Shown one piece after another: positions 17,166-26,288 of a DNA stretch of 64,000 nt (positions are counted from its first letter, which is position 1; each line of letters opens with the position of its first letter). Origin of the DNA: Streptomyces sp. TSRI0107. Lineage in GTDB: Bacteria; Actinomycetota; Actinomycetes; Streptomycetales; Streptomycetaceae. The notes beneath the pieces are model-generated. The model saw only the letters and a program-made list of their open reading frames with translations. It searched no databases and had not been told where the DNA came from. The stretch lies in NCBI RefSeq assembly GCF_001905845.1, contig NZ_LIVZ01000002.1, positions 124,001-188,000 on the forward strand, read 5' to 3'. Position numbers and translations under genes: made by a program.

Positions 17166-17819
17166 TCACTCGGCGAGCCGCGCCGCCCAGCCGATGCCGC
17201 CGCGCAGATGCTCCCGGAACCCGGGGTCGTCGTACGCCTCGGCGGCATGGCCGAAGGCGGTGTAGAAGACACGTCCGGCACCCTGCTCCCGGCACCACAC
17301 CAGGGGGTGGTCGGCGCCCATCCCGCCACCGTCGTACGAGGATTCGTCGGCGGACACCAGCACGCGCACCCCGTGTTCGCGCGGGTTGGTGCGGAAGTCG
17401 TACCACTCGTCGGTGAAGTCCCAGACGGCAGGCAGGTGCCGGGTGGCCGGGTGTGTACGGTCCTCCACGAGCGCCTTGCCGGGCTGGTGGGCGGGGTGCC
17501 GGTCGAACCAGGCGCCCAGCATCTCCCCGTAGTAGGGCCAGGTGTACTCCGTGCAGGCGGCGGCGTGCACGCCGACGAACCCGCCGCCCGCCTCCAGGTA
17601 GGCGGCGAGCCGCGCGCGCCCGGTGGGCGTCAGGACCTCGCCGCTGGTGGAGAGGAAGACGACGGCGGCATAGCCGTGCAGCGGCCCGTCGAGCGCGTCC
17701 GGGTCCTCGGTGTGCTCCACCTCGAACCGCCCGAGCGCCCGTACGGCGGCGACGCCGGCCGGGATGGAGTCGTGGCGGTAGGCGGTGGTGCGGGTGAAGA
17801 CGAGCAGTCGCGGAGCCAT
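17166..17819 (-). CDS. ThuA domain-containing protein
   Basis: This 217-residue class I glutamine-amidotransferase-like protein starts LLVFTRTTAYRHDSI and carries GGGFVGVHAA and TEYTWPYYGEMLGAWF, as in ThuA-family proteins tied to trehalose or other sugar metabolism in rhizobia. No signal peptide is present. TAGGGT lies 6 nt ahead of the ATG with TGGGAC 17 bp further up, so the transcript is probably leaderless. CGAAACTTTCG (17870-17880) lies just upstream of the promoter and is a candidate operator. The precise role of ThuA proteins is not settled. Confidence 0.88.
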   Translation of the reverse strand: MAPRLLVFTRTTAYRHDSIPAGVAAVRALGRFEVEHTEDPDALDGPLHGYAAVVFLSTSGEVLTPTGRARLAAYLEAGGGFVGVHAAACTEYTWPYYGEMLGAWFDRHPAHQPGKALVEDRTHPATRHLPAVWDFTDEWYDFRTNPREHGVRVLVSADESSYDGGGMGADHPLVWCREQGAGRVFYTAFGHAAEAYDDPGFREHLRGGIGWAARLAE

Positions 17820-17869
17820 GCGGCGACCCTATGCGGGGTCGGGGCGGGGTCCCAGGGCTGCGATGGGCG

Positions 17870-17880
17870 CGAAACTTTCG
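17870..17880. promoter_or_regulatory. CGAAACTTTCG inverted repeat before the ThuA gene
   Basis: CGAAA and TTTCG flank a single central base. The site lies about 15 bp upstream of the predicted -35 box of the ThuA gene and resembles the palindrome before the GH43 operon. Confidence 0.5.
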
Positions 17881-17893
17881 GCACTCCGAGCCT

Positions 17894-17938
17894 CCTCGCA
17901 GTCCTCGCCGTCCTCGCCGTCCTCGCCGTCCTCGGCGT
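17894..17938. repeat. 9-bp tandem array (CCTCGCCGT)
   Basis: Five 9-bp units, three of them identical, lie between the ThuA and lipoprotein genes. They are non-coding. Confidence 0.9.
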
Positions 17939-17957
17939 TGCCGGCCCCGTGGTGAGG

Positions 17958-18653
17958 TCAGCCGCCCGCGTTCACATCGTTGTTCGGCGCCCCGTCGCCC
18001 ACCGGAGGCAGGTCCCCGCGCTCGACGGGTTCGCCGCCCTCACCGGCCCCGCCCCCGCCACCGTTGCCGCCCCCGCCACCGGTCCCGTTCCCCTCACCGC
18101 CACCATTCCCGCCCCCGCCCCCGCCACCGTTCCCCGGCAGCAGAGTGTCGAGTTCCTCCTCCGTGGGATGGTGCGCGCCGAGCGCCGCCTCGCGCAGGAC
18201 GTCACGGCTGACGCCGGGGCCCCCGCCGACCCGGACGACGTGGCCGTCCTTGGGGACGGCGTACTCGCGCTGGTCGCCGGCGCTGCGGTACCAGGCGTCG
18301 CCGTCCTTCCGGCATTCCGTGTGCCCGCCGGAGGCGTCGCCGACCGGCTGCTCGGGGCAGGTCTTCGGGGTCATCTCGGTTCGGTCGACGCGGAGTTGGA
18401 TCTGGCCGCCGGTGGACCGGGAGACGTAGACCGCGGAGAAGCCGTCGCCGCCGTACACGCCGACGGACTGCTGGGCCACGGTGTAGCCGTCGGCTTCGAT
18501 CGCGTAGACGTGCTCGGGCGCGATGCCCAACGCCCGGGCACGCGAGGCGACTTCGGTCTGGTCGGCGGCCTGGCGCTGCTCGCCGCAGCCGGTCAGGAGG
18601 AGCGCGGGCAGCAGCAGGGAGGCGTACGGCAGGGCGCGCGGCAGACGAGTCAT
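17958..18653 (-). CDS. Lipoprotein with glycine-rich C-terminus
   Basis: This 231-residue protein has a lipoprotein signal ending LLTGC and so should be anchored to the outer face of the membrane. The middle (residues 35-165) is a compact domain with Cys pairs that I do not recognise. The tail from about residue 180 is almost pure Gly/Asn, then acidic and Pro-rich, probably a flexible linker. ATG 18653 is chosen because GGGAGGA lies 6 nt upstream and the signal peptide follows. Confidence 0.75.
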   Translation of the reverse strand: MTRLPRALPYASLLLPALLLTGCGEQRQAADQTEVASRARALGIAPEHVYAIEADGYTVAQQSVGVYGGDGFSAVYVSRSTGGQIQLRVDRTEMTPKTCPEQPVGDASGGHTECRKDGDAWYRSAGDQREYAVPKDGHVVRVGGGPGVSRDVLREAALGAHHPTEEELDTLLPGNGGGGGGGNGGGEGNGTGGGGGNGGGGGAGEGGEPVERGDLPPVGDGAPNNDVNAGG

Positions 18654-18715
18654 GGGCCCATCCTCCCGCACAGGTGTTCCACAGCGGGGCGGGGGTTGGC
18701 GTAGCCTCGGCGGCG

Positions 18716-19348
18716 ATGAACACGATTCCGGCACACCTGGACCATCTCGTGCTCGCCACCCCCGATCTCGCCGCGACGGTGGCCGACTTCACCCGGCGGA
18801 CCGGGGTGACCCCGGCTGTCGGCGGTACGCATGTCGGTCTGGGCACCCGTAACCATTTGGTCGGTCTGGGCGGTGCCGGGTATCTGGAGATCATCGGGCC
18901 GGACCCGGAGCAGTCCGGCCCGTCCGGTCCCCGTCCCTTCGGGGTGGACGCGCTGTCCGGGCCGCGTACGGTGACCTGGGCGATCAGCACGATGGACCTC
19001 GACGCGGCCATCGCGTCCGCCCGGGCCCGCGGCTATGACCCCGGCCCCGCCCGGGCGATGAGCCGCCGCACGCCCGACGGCACCCTGCTGGAGTGGCGGC
19101 TGACCGACGGCGCCGCCGCGCACCCCTCCGGTCTGGTGCCGTTCCTCATCGACTGGGGCGCGTCCCGGCATCCCACGGCCACGGGTCTGCCCACCACTCC
19201 CCTGCTGCGGCTGACGGCCACGGCTCCCGACCCGGACGAGATCCGGCCGCTGCTGTCAGCCCTGGGCACCGACCTGGTCCTCGCGGAGGGGCCGGTCGGC
19301 ATCTCCTTCACCCTCGACACCCCGCGCGGACCCGTCACCTTCGGCTGA
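18716..19348 (+). CDS. VOC superfamily protein (glyoxalase-like domain)
   Basis: This 210-residue protein begins IPAHLDHLVLATPDL, typical of the Glyoxalase_3 type of VOC fold, with metal-site-like His and Glu positions (HLDH; YLEIIG). The substrate is unknown. ATG 18716 has TAGCCT 8 nt upstream and no Shine-Dalgarno site, so it may be leaderless. The last 93 bp overlap the end of the convergent methyltransferase gene. Confidence 0.82.
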   Translation: MNTIPAHLDHLVLATPDLAATVADFTRRTGVTPAVGGTHVGLGTRNHLVGLGGAGYLEIIGPDPEQSGPSGPRPFGVDALSGPRTVTWAISTMDLDAAIASARARGYDPGPARAMSRRTPDGTLLEWRLTDGAAAHPSGLVPFLIDWGASRHPTATGLPTTPLLRLTATAPDPDEIRPLLSALGTDLVLAEGPVGISFTLDTPRGPVTFG

Positions 19349-20074
19349 GCCGGCCGCGCGGGCGACGAAGACGAACTCCCGGCCGGGGCGGTCGGGAGCG
19401 TCCCGGACGTCCTCCACCACATAGCCGTGCGCGGCCAGGTCCGCCGCCACCTCGTCCCGTTCGCGGAACCGCAGCGTCGAGTCCGAGGTCAGCGCCTGCC
19501 CGTCGGAGTCGAACACGAAGGTCCAGCGGAAGGTGACCAGCGGGCCGTCGACGGCGGTCACCTCGACCCAGTTGTCGACCGCGCCGACGCCGGGTACGTG
19601 CGTGACGCGCCGGCTGGCGTCGCGGGTCCACTCCTCCCAGGCGCGGCGTGCCGGATCGCGGGTCTCGAGGACGAGGTGCCCGCCGGGCCGCAGCGCCCGG
19701 TGCGCCCCGCGCAGGGTGCGCCGCCAGGCCTCGGGGCCGGTGATGGCCTGGGCGACGTTCCCCGTCATCGTGGCGAGGTCGGTCCGCAGCGGCGGCAGTG
19801 CCGTCACGTCGCCGTGCACCCAGCGCACCCGTTCGGCCCCCGGCTTGGCTCGGGCGACGTCCAGGGAGGCCCCGGCGGGGTCGACCCCGACGACGTCGAC
19901 CCCGCGCTCCGCGAGGAGCAGCGCGAAGACACCAGTACCGCAGCCGATGTCGAGCACGGTCCGGGCGCCGAACTCCTCGACGGCGCCGAGGTAGGCGTCC
20001 AGGTCGCCGCGGTCGGAGTCGAGCACGTCGTAGAGCGCGGCGAGCCGGGGGTGTCCGAAGAGCGGGTCGACCAT
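19256..20074 (-). CDS. Class I SAM-dependent methyltransferase
   Basis: This 272-residue protein has a SAM-binding motif VLDIGCGTGVFALLLAERG, the acidic VVGVDPAG and RPGGHLVLETRD. The substrate is not evident. The start is ATG 20074 with TACCGT 7 nt upstream, fitting a leaderless message. The C-terminal 30 residues are low-complexity and lie antisense to the end of the VOC gene, so the family core ends before the overlap. Confidence 0.87.
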   Translation of the reverse strand: MVDPLFGHPRLAALYDVLDSDRGDLDAYLGAVEEFGARTVLDIGCGTGVFALLLAERGVDVVGVDPAGASLDVARAKPGAERVRWVHGDVTALPPLRTDLATMTGNVAQAITGPEAWRRTLRGAHRALRPGGHLVLETRDPARRAWEEWTRDASRRVTHVPGVGAVDNWVEVTAVDGPLVTFRWTFVFDSDGQALTSDSTLRFRERDEVAADLAAHGYVVEDVRDAPDRPGREFVFVARAAGSAEGDGSARGVEGEGDADRPLREDQVGAQG

Positions 20075-20144
20075 GCGGGTGACGGTAGGGGGCGCCCGTG
20101 GTCGCGGCAACCGGGGGTGCGACTCACCCCCGCGGTCCCTGGAC

Positions 20145-20174
20145 TTGGTGCACGGGCGGCACCTGGGGTATGGT
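20145..20174 (+). promoter_or_regulatory. Promoter of the 20.2-kb non-coding RNA
   Basis: TTGGTG (20145-20150) and TATGGT (20169-20174) are separated by 18 bp, a good vegetative-type promoter. Transcription should begin near 20178-20182. Confidence 0.65.
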
Positions 20175-20177
20175 CGA

Positions 20178-20336
20178 TCTTGCCAGGCCGCCGGAACATC
20201 CGGTGACCGGACAGGCGTTGGTGGTCCAAGGAAAGACGCCCCGCTTCCTGCGGGGAGATGCAGGTGCAAGGCCTGCCCGGCGCTCCACAGTACGAGCCCC
20301 GTTCCTCCGGTCGGAGGGACGGGGCTCGTTCGTTTT
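20178..20336 (+). ncRNA. Structured non-coding RNA, about 159 nt; possibly scr5239-like
   Basis: The stretch has its own promoter and a strong terminator and no reading frame of note. It can fold into a closed multi-branch structure. An outer helix pairs CGCCGG (20189-20194) with CCGGCG (20277-20282). Inside are hairpins at 20199-20211, 20214-20240, 20241-20253 and 20260-20276. The terminator hairpin follows. From memory, the Streptomyces small RNA scr5239 is also 159 nt with five stem-loops, which fits, but I have not compared sequences and the neighbours may differ. A cis-acting leader for the VOC gene at 20404 is less likely because that gene has its own promoter-like box. Confidence 0.7.
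20292..20336 (+). terminator. Intrinsic terminator of the non-coding RNA
   Basis: ACGAGCCCCGT (20292-20302) pairs perfectly with ACGGGGCTCGT (20319-20329). The stem is extended inside by CCTCC/GGAGG around a GGTC loop and followed by a T-rich tail ending TTTT (20333-20336). Confidence 0.9.
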
Positions 20337-20403
20337 CCGTCCGCGCGGGGCGGTGTCCGATTCTTTCAAGACCCGGCAGCGCGGCCCTGCCTACCGTGGC
20401 CGC

Positions 20404-20808
20404 ATGAGTCCACGATTCGATGCCATCGGCCTGGTCGTCTCCGACATGGCCGCCTCCGTCGCCTTCTACCGCCGTCTCGGGTTCGCGTTCCCGGACGGTG
20501 CCGAGGAGCAGCCGCACGCGGAGGCCGGACTGCCCGGCGGGCTGCGGCTGCTGCTGGACACCGAGAAGACCGTGGGGTCCTTCCACCCGCGGTGGCGGCC
20601 GCCGTCCGGGGGCGGCTCACGGACCTCGATCGCGCTGCTGTGCGACGGTCCGCAGGAGGTCGACGCGGTGTACGAGGAGCTGGTCGGCGCCGGGTACCAG
20701 GGCGAGCTGAAGCCGTGGGACGCCTTCTGGGGGCAGCGGTACGCCGTCGTGCACGATCCGGACGGCAACGGCGTCGACCTGTTCGCGCCGCTACCGGCCG
20801 CCCAGTAG
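20404..20808 (+). CDS. VOC family protein (glyoxalase/bleomycin-resistance fold)
   Basis: This 134-residue single-domain protein runs from [20 protein letters not shown] to [16 protein letters not shown], the classic VOC pattern. Its function cannot be told from sequence. ATG 20404 has TACCGT 6 nt upstream, so it is probably leaderless with its own promoter just after the non-coding RNA terminator. Its 3' end overlaps the convergent AraC gene by 18 bp. Confidence 0.88.
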   Translation: MSPRFDAIGLVVSDMAASVAFYRRLGFAFPDGAEEQPHAEAGLPGGLRLLLDTEKTVGSFHPRWRPPSGGGSRTSIALLCDGPQEVDAVYEELVGAGYQGELKPWDAFWGQRYAVVHDPDGNGVDLFAPLPAAQ

Positions 20809-21477
20809 CCGGCCCAGCGGCAGGCCCGCCAGTTCCCTGACGTCCCGCGCCAGATGCGCCTGGTCGGCGAAGCCCGCCCGGGCCGCGGTCTCGGCGTACG
20901 GCACGCCGGTGCGGGCCAGCGCGAGGGCGCGTTGCAGCCGCAGGACGCGGGCGAGCGTCTTGGGGCCGTAGCCGAACGCGGCGAGCGAGCGGCGGTGCAG
21001 GGCGCGGGCGCCGAGGCCCAGTTCGTCGGCGGTGGCGGCGACCGGGCGGCCCGCGTCGAGGGCGGCGACGAGGTGGCGCAGCAGCGGGTCCGGCGGGTCG
21101 GCGTCCGCCGCGAGGCCGGCGGCGGCGGCCTCCAGTCCGGCCGTGGGATCGCCTGCCGCGCGGACGTGGGCGCGCAGCCGTCGTACGTCCGCCGCCGGGC
21201 GCAGCTCGGTCAGGTCGACCCGCCGGTCGCGCAGCTCGTGCGCGGGGACGCCGAGCAGGGCGGGGGCGACGCCGGGCGGGAAGCGGATGCCCGCCCAGAG
21301 TGCGGGCGGGCCGTCCGGGATGTGGGCACGGGTGTCGGGGCCGGCGACGAGCAGGCGGTCCTCGTGCCACAGCAGGTCCATGCAGCCGTCCGGCAGGACC
21401 CGTCCCGGTTCCGCGCCGGAGGGGGTGTTGGTCCACACCGTGGCGCCGAGCAGTGCGGACGTGCGCTCCCGGTACAC
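20791..21477 (-). CDS. AraC-family regulator
   Basis: This 228-residue protein has an N-terminal domain with [27 protein letters not shown] sequence found in Ada/AraC-like regulators of Streptomyces, and a C-terminal double helix-turn-helix (about residues 145-225: [21 protein letters not shown] and [20 protein letters not shown]). GTG 21477 has TAGCCT 7 nt upstream, fitting a leaderless start. It follows the other AraC gene on the same strand after 10 bp. Confidence 0.85.
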   Translation of the reverse strand: MYRERTSALLGATVWTNTPSGAEPGRVLPDGCMDLLWHEDRLLVAGPDTRAHIPDGPPALWAGIRFPPGVAPALLGVPAHELRDRRVDLTELRPAADVRRLRAHVRAAGDPTAGLEAAAAGLAADADPPDPLLRHLVAALDAGRPVAATADELGLGARALHRRSLAAFGYGPKTLARVLRLQRALALARTGVPYAETAARAGFADQAHLARDVRELAGLPLGRLLGGR

Positions 21478-21487
21478 GTGTGCCAGG

Positions 21488-22429
21488 CTACGCGGCCGCG
21501 GTGCGGCTGCGATGCTGCTGCGGGCTCACGCCGTACACCCGTTTGAAGGCGGTGGAGAGGGCGAAGGCGCTGCCGTAGCCGACCTGGCGGGCGATGGCCT
21601 CGAGGGTGTCGTCGGTGTCGCGGAGCCGGTCGGCGGCGAGGGCGAGACGCCAGTGGGTGAGGTGGGTCATCGGGGGTTCGCCGACGAGGTCGGTGAAGCG
21701 GCGGGCGAGGGCGGCGCGTGAGACGCCGGCCTTGGCGGCGAGGCCGGCGACGGTCCAGGGGTGTGCGGGGTCGTCCTGCATGAGGCGCAGCGCCCGGCCG
21801 GCCACCGGGTCGGCGAGCGCCCGGTACCAGCCGGGCGGCTCGGCTTCGGGGCGGGCGAACCAGGCGCGCAGCGCGGCGATGACCAGCAGGTCCAGGAGGC
21901 GGTCGAGGACGACTTCCTGGCCGGGGGCGTCGCGGACGATCTCCTCGGCGAGCAGCGGGGTGAGGGGGCAGTCCCAGACGTCGGCGGTGAGGGTGAGCAG
22001 CGGGGGCAGCGCGTCCAGCAGCGGGCCGCTGACCTCGCCGGGCCACAGGTAGGTGCCGATCAGCATCACCGCCGTGCCGTCGGGCCGGTCGCCCCAGGTG
22101 CGGACGCCGAGGTCCATGGAGCCGTTGAGGGGGCGGCCGTCGGGGTAGTGGCATTCGCCGCCGGGCAGGATCAGCGCCTGGGGGGCCGTGTCGGGGTGGT
22201 CGGCGCAGGTGTACGGGTCGGGGCCGCGGGCGATGGCCAGGTCGCCGGGGCCGATACGCATCGGCTTCCCGGTCGCCGGGGTGATCCAGGCGTCGCCGCG
22301 CGCCATCAGCATCACCGTCAGCGGTGCCCGGTCCTCGACCCGCACGGCCCACGGCGGGTCGAAGCAGGCCCGGATCAGGAAGGCGCCGCGGGCGCGGGGA
22401 CCCGCGAGCAGGGCTCCGAGTGCGTCCAT
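21488..22429 (-). CDS. AraC-family regulator with cupin sensor domain
   Basis: This 313-residue protein has an N-terminal cupin-type domain (about 20-190; [27 protein letters not shown]) and a C-terminal AraC helix-turn-helix pair (about 215-305; [19 protein letters not shown] and [19 protein letters not shown]). This architecture commonly controls a divergent oxidoreductase. Here the neighbour is the NmrA-like gene 80 bp away. ATG 22429 has TACGCT 6 nt upstream, so it is probably leaderless. Confidence 0.9.
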   Translation of the reverse strand: MDALGALLAGPRARGAFLIRACFDPPWAVRVEDRAPLTVMLMARGDAWITPATGKPMRIGPGDLAIARGPDPYTCADHPDTAPQALILPGGECHYPDGRPLNGSMDLGVRTWGDRPDGTAVMLIGTYLWPGEVSGPLLDALPPLLTLTADVWDCPLTPLLAEEIVRDAPGQEVVLDRLLDLLVIAALRAWFARPEAEPPGWYRALADPVAGRALRLMQDDPAHPWTVAGLAAKAGVSRAALARRFTDLVGEPPMTHLTHWRLALAADRLRDTDDTLEAIARQVGYGSAFALSTAFKRVYGVSPQQHRSRTAAA

Positions 22430-22509
22430 GCGGTCAGCGTAGACGCGCGCTTATGGGAATGAGCCGTTCGGCGATGGGCCCGTGGTGCGGGCGGCAGTTG
22501 ACTGGGCGC

Positions 22510-23385
22510 ATGACAGCGAACGGGAACGACGGGCGGGACATGATGGACGGGCGGGGCACGAAGGGCATGACCGTGGTGGTGACCGGTGCGTCCGGTCGTA
22601 CGGGGCGGCGCGTCGCCGAGGCCGCGCGGGCCGCCGGGCTGGGCGTGCGGCCCGCCTCGCGCGCCCATGGCTTCGACTGGGACTCCCCGGCCGGCTGGGC
22701 GGACGTCCTGCGGGGCGCGGACGCCGCGTATCTGGTGCATCCGGCGGACGTGGGTGCCCCGGCGGCCGCCGAGGCGGTGGGGCGGCTGGCGCGGGAGGCG
22801 GTCGGGCTCGGTGTGCGGCGGCTGGTGCTGCTGTCGGCGCGCGGCGAGGAGCAGGCGCTGGCCACCGAGGCGGCGCTGCGGGAGTCGGGCGCGGACTGGA
22901 CGGTCGTACGGGCCGCGTGGTTCGCGCAGAACTTCAGCGAGGGGCCGCTGGTGGAGGAGCTGCGGCAGGGCGGGGAGCTGGTGTTTTGCGGGGGTGCGGT
23001 GCGGGAGCCGTTCGTCGACGTGCGGGATGTCGCGGAGGTCGTCGTGGCCGCGCTGACGGCGGGTGACCGGTATGTGGGGGAGGTGGTGGAGGTGTCGGGG
23101 CCGCGGCTGCTGACGTTCGGCGAGGCGGTCGCGGAGGTCGCCGGGGCGGCGGGCCGGGAGTTGTCGTACCGGCCGGTGCCGGCGCGGGAGTACGGGGAGC
23201 GGCTGGCCGGGTTCGGGCTGCCGCCCGAGGAGGTGGCGTTCCTCGTCGAGGTGTTCGAGTCGCTGCTGGACGGGCGGAACGCGTGTCTCTCGGACGGTGT
23301 CCGCCGGGTGCTGGGGCGGGAGCCGAGGGACTTCGCGGAGTACGCGGCCGAGGCCGCGGCGGCGGGCGCCTGGAAGGCGCCGTAG
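22510..23385 (+). CDS. NmrA-like NAD(P)-binding oxidoreductase
   Basis: This 291-residue Rossmann-fold protein has VVVTGASGRTGRRVAEAARAAG near residue 25 and downstream RRLVLLSARGEEQA and VVRAAWFAQNFSEGPL, as in NmrA-type reductases. The atypical SDR members of this group lack the Tyr-x-x-x-Lys pair. It is divergent from an AraC regulator, its likely controller. ATG 22510 is preferred over upstream frames that are antisense to the regulator. The stop is 1 nt from the convergent BrkB gene. Confidence 0.85.
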   Translation: MTANGNDGRDMMDGRGTKGMTVVVTGASGRTGRRVAEAARAAGLGVRPASRAHGFDWDSPAGWADVLRGADAAYLVHPADVGAPAAAEAVGRLAREAVGLGVRRLVLLSARGEEQALATEAALRESGADWTVVRAAWFAQNFSEGPLVEELRQGGELVFCGGAVREPFVDVRDVAEVVVAALTAGDRYVGEVVEVSGPRLLTFGEAVAEVAGAAGRELSYRPVPAREYGERLAGFGLPPEEVAFLVEVFESLLDGRNACLSDGVRRVLGREPRDFAEYAAEAAAAGAWKAP

Positions 23386-23386
23386 C

Positions 23387-24526
23387 TCACTGTTCGTCGG
23401 GGGTGTCGCCCTTGTGGGCGCTCTTGGCGTGGTGGGTGCGCAGGCGGGCGGTGACGTCCTCCGGAGGCAGGAAGCGGGACCAGCGCTCGGGGAACTCGGA
23501 GGGCATGTCGGGGTCGTCGGGGTCGGCCTCGCGGGCGGCGGCGGCGCGGGCGACGTACTCGGCGACCTGCGCCTCGCGGACTCGCTCGTTGGCCTCGCGG
23601 GCGGCGGCCGTGGCGGCGGCGGGCCACACCCGGTCGATCGCGGCGTTGACGGCGGCGCCGACGAGGACGGCGAAGGCGGACACCCCGATCCACAGCAGGA
23701 CGGCGACGGCGGCGGCGAGGGAGCCGTAGATCGTGGCGCCCTCGATGGTGTTGGTGAGGTAGATGCGCAGCAGGAAGCTGCCGAGGACCCACATGCCGAG
23801 GGCGACCAGGGCGCCGGGGACGTCCTCGATCCAGGGGGAGCGGACGGGCACGGAGACGTGGTAGAGCGTCGTGAGGAAGGCGATGGACAGGACGATCACC
23901 ACGGGCCAGTACAGGACCTGCACCACCGTCGTCGACCAGGGCAGGATCCGGACCACCGCGTCGGGGCCGGCCACCATCAGCGGCAGGGCGACCGAGCCGA
24001 TCAGCAGCGCCACGATGAACAGCAGGAACGCCATCAGCCGGGTCTTGACGATGCCGCGCACCCCGTCGAGGCCGTACATGACGGTGATGGTGTCGATGAA
24101 GACGTTCACCGCGCGGGAGCCGGACCACAGGGCGAACAGGAACCCTATGGAGATCACGTCGGGCCGGCCGCCGTTCATCACGTCGTCGAGGATCGGCCGG
24201 GCGATCTCGTTCACGCCCTTGTCGGACAGGACCGTGCGGGACGCCTCCAGGAGGTTGGTCTCCAGGCTGGTGATGGTGTCGGTGCCGGTCCACACGTCGA
24301 CGTAGCCGAGCAGGCCGATGAGGCTGAGCAGCAGCGGTGGCACGGACAGCAGCGTGAAGAACGCGGCCTCGGCGGCGAGGCCGAGGATGCGGTACTCGAT
24401 GCAGGAGTTAACGGTGTCCTTGAGCAGCAGCCAGGCGGTCCTGCGCTTGGAGACGTTCCGGTAGAGGGCACGCGCCCGGTGGAGACGACCGGAGGGCCGC
24501 TCGGGGGTTTCACTTGCTGGCTGCAC
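23387..24526 (-). CDS. YihY/BrkB-family inner membrane protein
   Basis: This 379-residue protein has six to seven membrane spans between about residues 45 and 290, with the family signatures LAAEAAFFTLLSVPPLLL and LPWSTTVVQVLYWP, and a charged cytoplasmic tail. These proteins were once called ribonuclease BN but are not nucleases; their role is unclear. GTG 24526 is preferred to GTG 24562 because TACCGT lies 6 nt upstream of it, giving a leaderless start consistent with several neighbours. Confidence 0.87.
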   Translation of the reverse strand: MQPASETPERPSGRLHRARALYRNVSKRRTAWLLLKDTVNSCIEYRILGLAAEAAFFTLLSVPPLLLSLIGLLGYVDVWTGTDTITSLETNLLEASRTVLSDKGVNEIARPILDDVMNGGRPDVISIGFLFALWSGSRAVNVFIDTITVMYGLDGVRGIVKTRLMAFLLFIVALLIGSVALPLMVAGPDAVVRILPWSTTVVQVLYWPVVIVLSIAFLTTLYHVSVPVRSPWIEDVPGALVALGMWVLGSFLLRIYLTNTIEGATIYGSLAAAVAVLLWIGVSAFAVLVGAAVNAAIDRVWPAAATAAAREANERVREAQVAEYVARAAAAREADPDDPDMPSEFPERWSRFLPPEDVTARLRTHHAKSAHKGDTPDEQ

Positions 24527-24636
24527 GATCCAACGGTATCCGTCGTACGAGGTGGCGCTCACCCTGGTCCGGTGGGGCGGCCGTCGTGGCCGGACCGCAG
24601 GGTATCCGATCGGTACCTGGGGGTAGGTTGCCAGTC

Positions 24637-26271
24637 ATGGCACGCAGCACCCACACCGTGACCAATCAGGCGCCGCCGCTGGTCGGCTACGACGTCTACT
24701 CCGCCGACCGGGCCCTGACGGCGGCGGTCGCACGGCACGTCGACCCGGAGCTGATCGAGGACGCCCGCTCGGAGCTGTCGGCGCTCGGCCGGACCTCGGG
24801 GTCGGCGCAGGTGCAGGAGTGGGGGGTGCTGGCGAACGAGTATCCGCCGCGGCTGCGCACCCACGACCGGTACGGGCGGCGGATCGACGAGGTGGAGTAC
24901 CACCCGGCGTGGCACCGGCTGCTCGGCAAGGGCGTCTCGGCGGGGCTGACCTCCGCCTGGACGCGGCCCGGCGGGCATGTGCGGCGGGCGGCGGCGTTCG
25001 TGGTGTGGACGCAGGTCGAGGCGGGCAACGGCTGCCCGCTGTCGATGACGCACGCGGCGGTGCCGGCGCTGCGCGCGGATCCGGCGCTGGCCGCCGAGTG
25101 GGAGCCGCTGCTGACGTCCACGGTGTACGACCGTGATCTGCGGCCCGCCGGGCAGAAGGCGGGCGTGCTGTTCGGCATGGGGATGACGGAGAAGCAGGGC
25201 GGCAGTGACGTCCGCGCGAACACGACGGCGGCGACGCCGCTCGCGGAGGCCGGAACGTACGAGCTGACCGGGCACAAGTGGTTCTGCTCGGCGCCGATGT
25301 CGGACGGGTTCCTGGTGCTGGCGCAGGCGCCGGAGGGGTTGACCTGTTTCCTGGTGCCGCGGGTGCTGGCGGACGGCTCGCGCAACGTGTTCCGGATCCA
25401 GCGGCTGAAGGACAAGCTGGGCAACCGGTCGAACGCCTCCGCGGAGGTCGAGTTCGACGGGACGTGGGCGCGCCGGGTCGGCGAGGAGGGCCGGGGGGTG
25501 CGGACGATCATCGAGATGGTCGCGGCGACCCGGCTGGACTGTGTGCTGGGGGCGGCGGGGCTGATGCGGCAGGCGGTCGCGCAGGCGGTGCACCACTGCT
25601 CGTACCGGGAGGCGTTCGGCGGGAAGCTCGTCGACAAGCCGCTGATGCGCAATGTTCTGGCCGATCTCGCGCTGGAGTCGGAGGCGGCGACCGCGCTCGC
25701 GCTGCGGCTGGCGGCCGCCTGGGACGACGGCGGTGAGGAGGAGCGCGCCTTCCTGCGGCTGGCGGTGCCCGCCGCGAAGTACTGGGTGACCAAGCGGTGT
25801 CCGGCGGTGGCGGTGGAGGCCGCCGAGTGCCTGGGCGGCAACGGGTACGTGGAGGAGTCGGGGCTGCCCCGGCTGGTGCGGGAGTCGCCGCTGAACTCGA
25901 TCTGGGAGGGCGCGGGCAACGTCCAGGCGCTGGACGTGCTGCGGGCGCTGCGGCGGGAGCCGGCCGCGCTGAACGCGACGCTGACCGAGATCGGCCGGGC
26001 GCGCGGCGCCGATCACCGGCTGGACGCGGCGGTCAAGAACCTGCTGACCGAGCTCGCGGACCTGGAGGGTGTGGAGGCGCGGGCCCGCCGGGTGGTGGAG
26101 CGGCTGGCGCTGGTGCTGCAGGGTTCGCTGCTGGTGCGGTTCGCGCCGCCGGAGGTCGCGGACGCGTTCTGCGCGTCGCGGCTGGGCGGGGACTGGGGGG
26201 CGTCGTTCGGGACGCTGCCGCACACGCTGGATCTGCGGTCGGTGGTGGAGCGGGCCCGGCCGGTCGGCTGA
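24637..26271 (+). CDS. AidB-like acyl-CoA dehydrogenase family flavoprotein
   Basis: This 544-residue protein resembles the adaptive-response AidB group: NQAPPLVGYDVYSADRAL at the N-terminus, MGMTEKQGGSDVRANTT in the FAD-binding region, and ECLGGNGYVEESGLPRLVRE in the C-terminal helical domain. AidB binds DNA and FAD and is linked to alkylation resistance; enzymatic activity is uncertain. ATG 24637 has TAGGTT 7 nt upstream, so it may be leaderless. No ada or alkB gene is nearby. A strong hairpin terminator follows. Confidence 0.9.
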   Translation: MARSTHTVTNQAPPLVGYDVYSADRALTAAVARHVDPELIEDARSELSALGRTSGSAQVQEWGVLANEYPPRLRTHDRYGRRIDEVEYHPAWHRLLGKGVSAGLTSAWTRPGGHVRRAAAFVVWTQVEAGNGCPLSMTHAAVPALRADPALAAEWEPLLTSTVYDRDLRPAGQKAGVLFGMGMTEKQGGSDVRANTTAATPLAEAGTYELTGHKWFCSAPMSDGFLVLAQAPEGLTCFLVPRVLADGSRNVFRIQRLKDKLGNRSNASAEVEFDGTWARRVGEEGRGVRTIIEMVAATRLDCVLGAAGLMRQAVAQAVHHCSYREAFGGKLVDKPLMRNVLADLALESEAATALALRLAAAWDDGGEEERAFLRLAVPAAKYWVTKRCPAVAVEAAECLGGNGYVEESGLPRLVRESPLNSIWEGAGNVQALDVLRALRREPAALNATLTEIGRARGADHRLDAAVKNLLTELADLEGVEARARRVVERLALVLQGSLLVRFAPPEVADAFCASRLGGDWGASFGTLPHTLDLRSVVERARPVG

Positions 26272-26288
26272 CCTGCGCGGACACGTCA

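Noticed and set aside
20260..20290. tRNA-like 3' end (T-arm-like hairpin followed by CTCCA)
   Set aside because: The T-loop is not canonical, no anticodon or D arm fits upstream and the acceptor pairing fails at the first base. It is better explained as part of the structured RNA.
20178..20403. Riboswitch controlling the VOC gene
   Set aside because: The RNA has its own complete terminator and the VOC gene has a separate TACCGT box 6 nt before its start. None of the riboswitch consensus cores I know matched.
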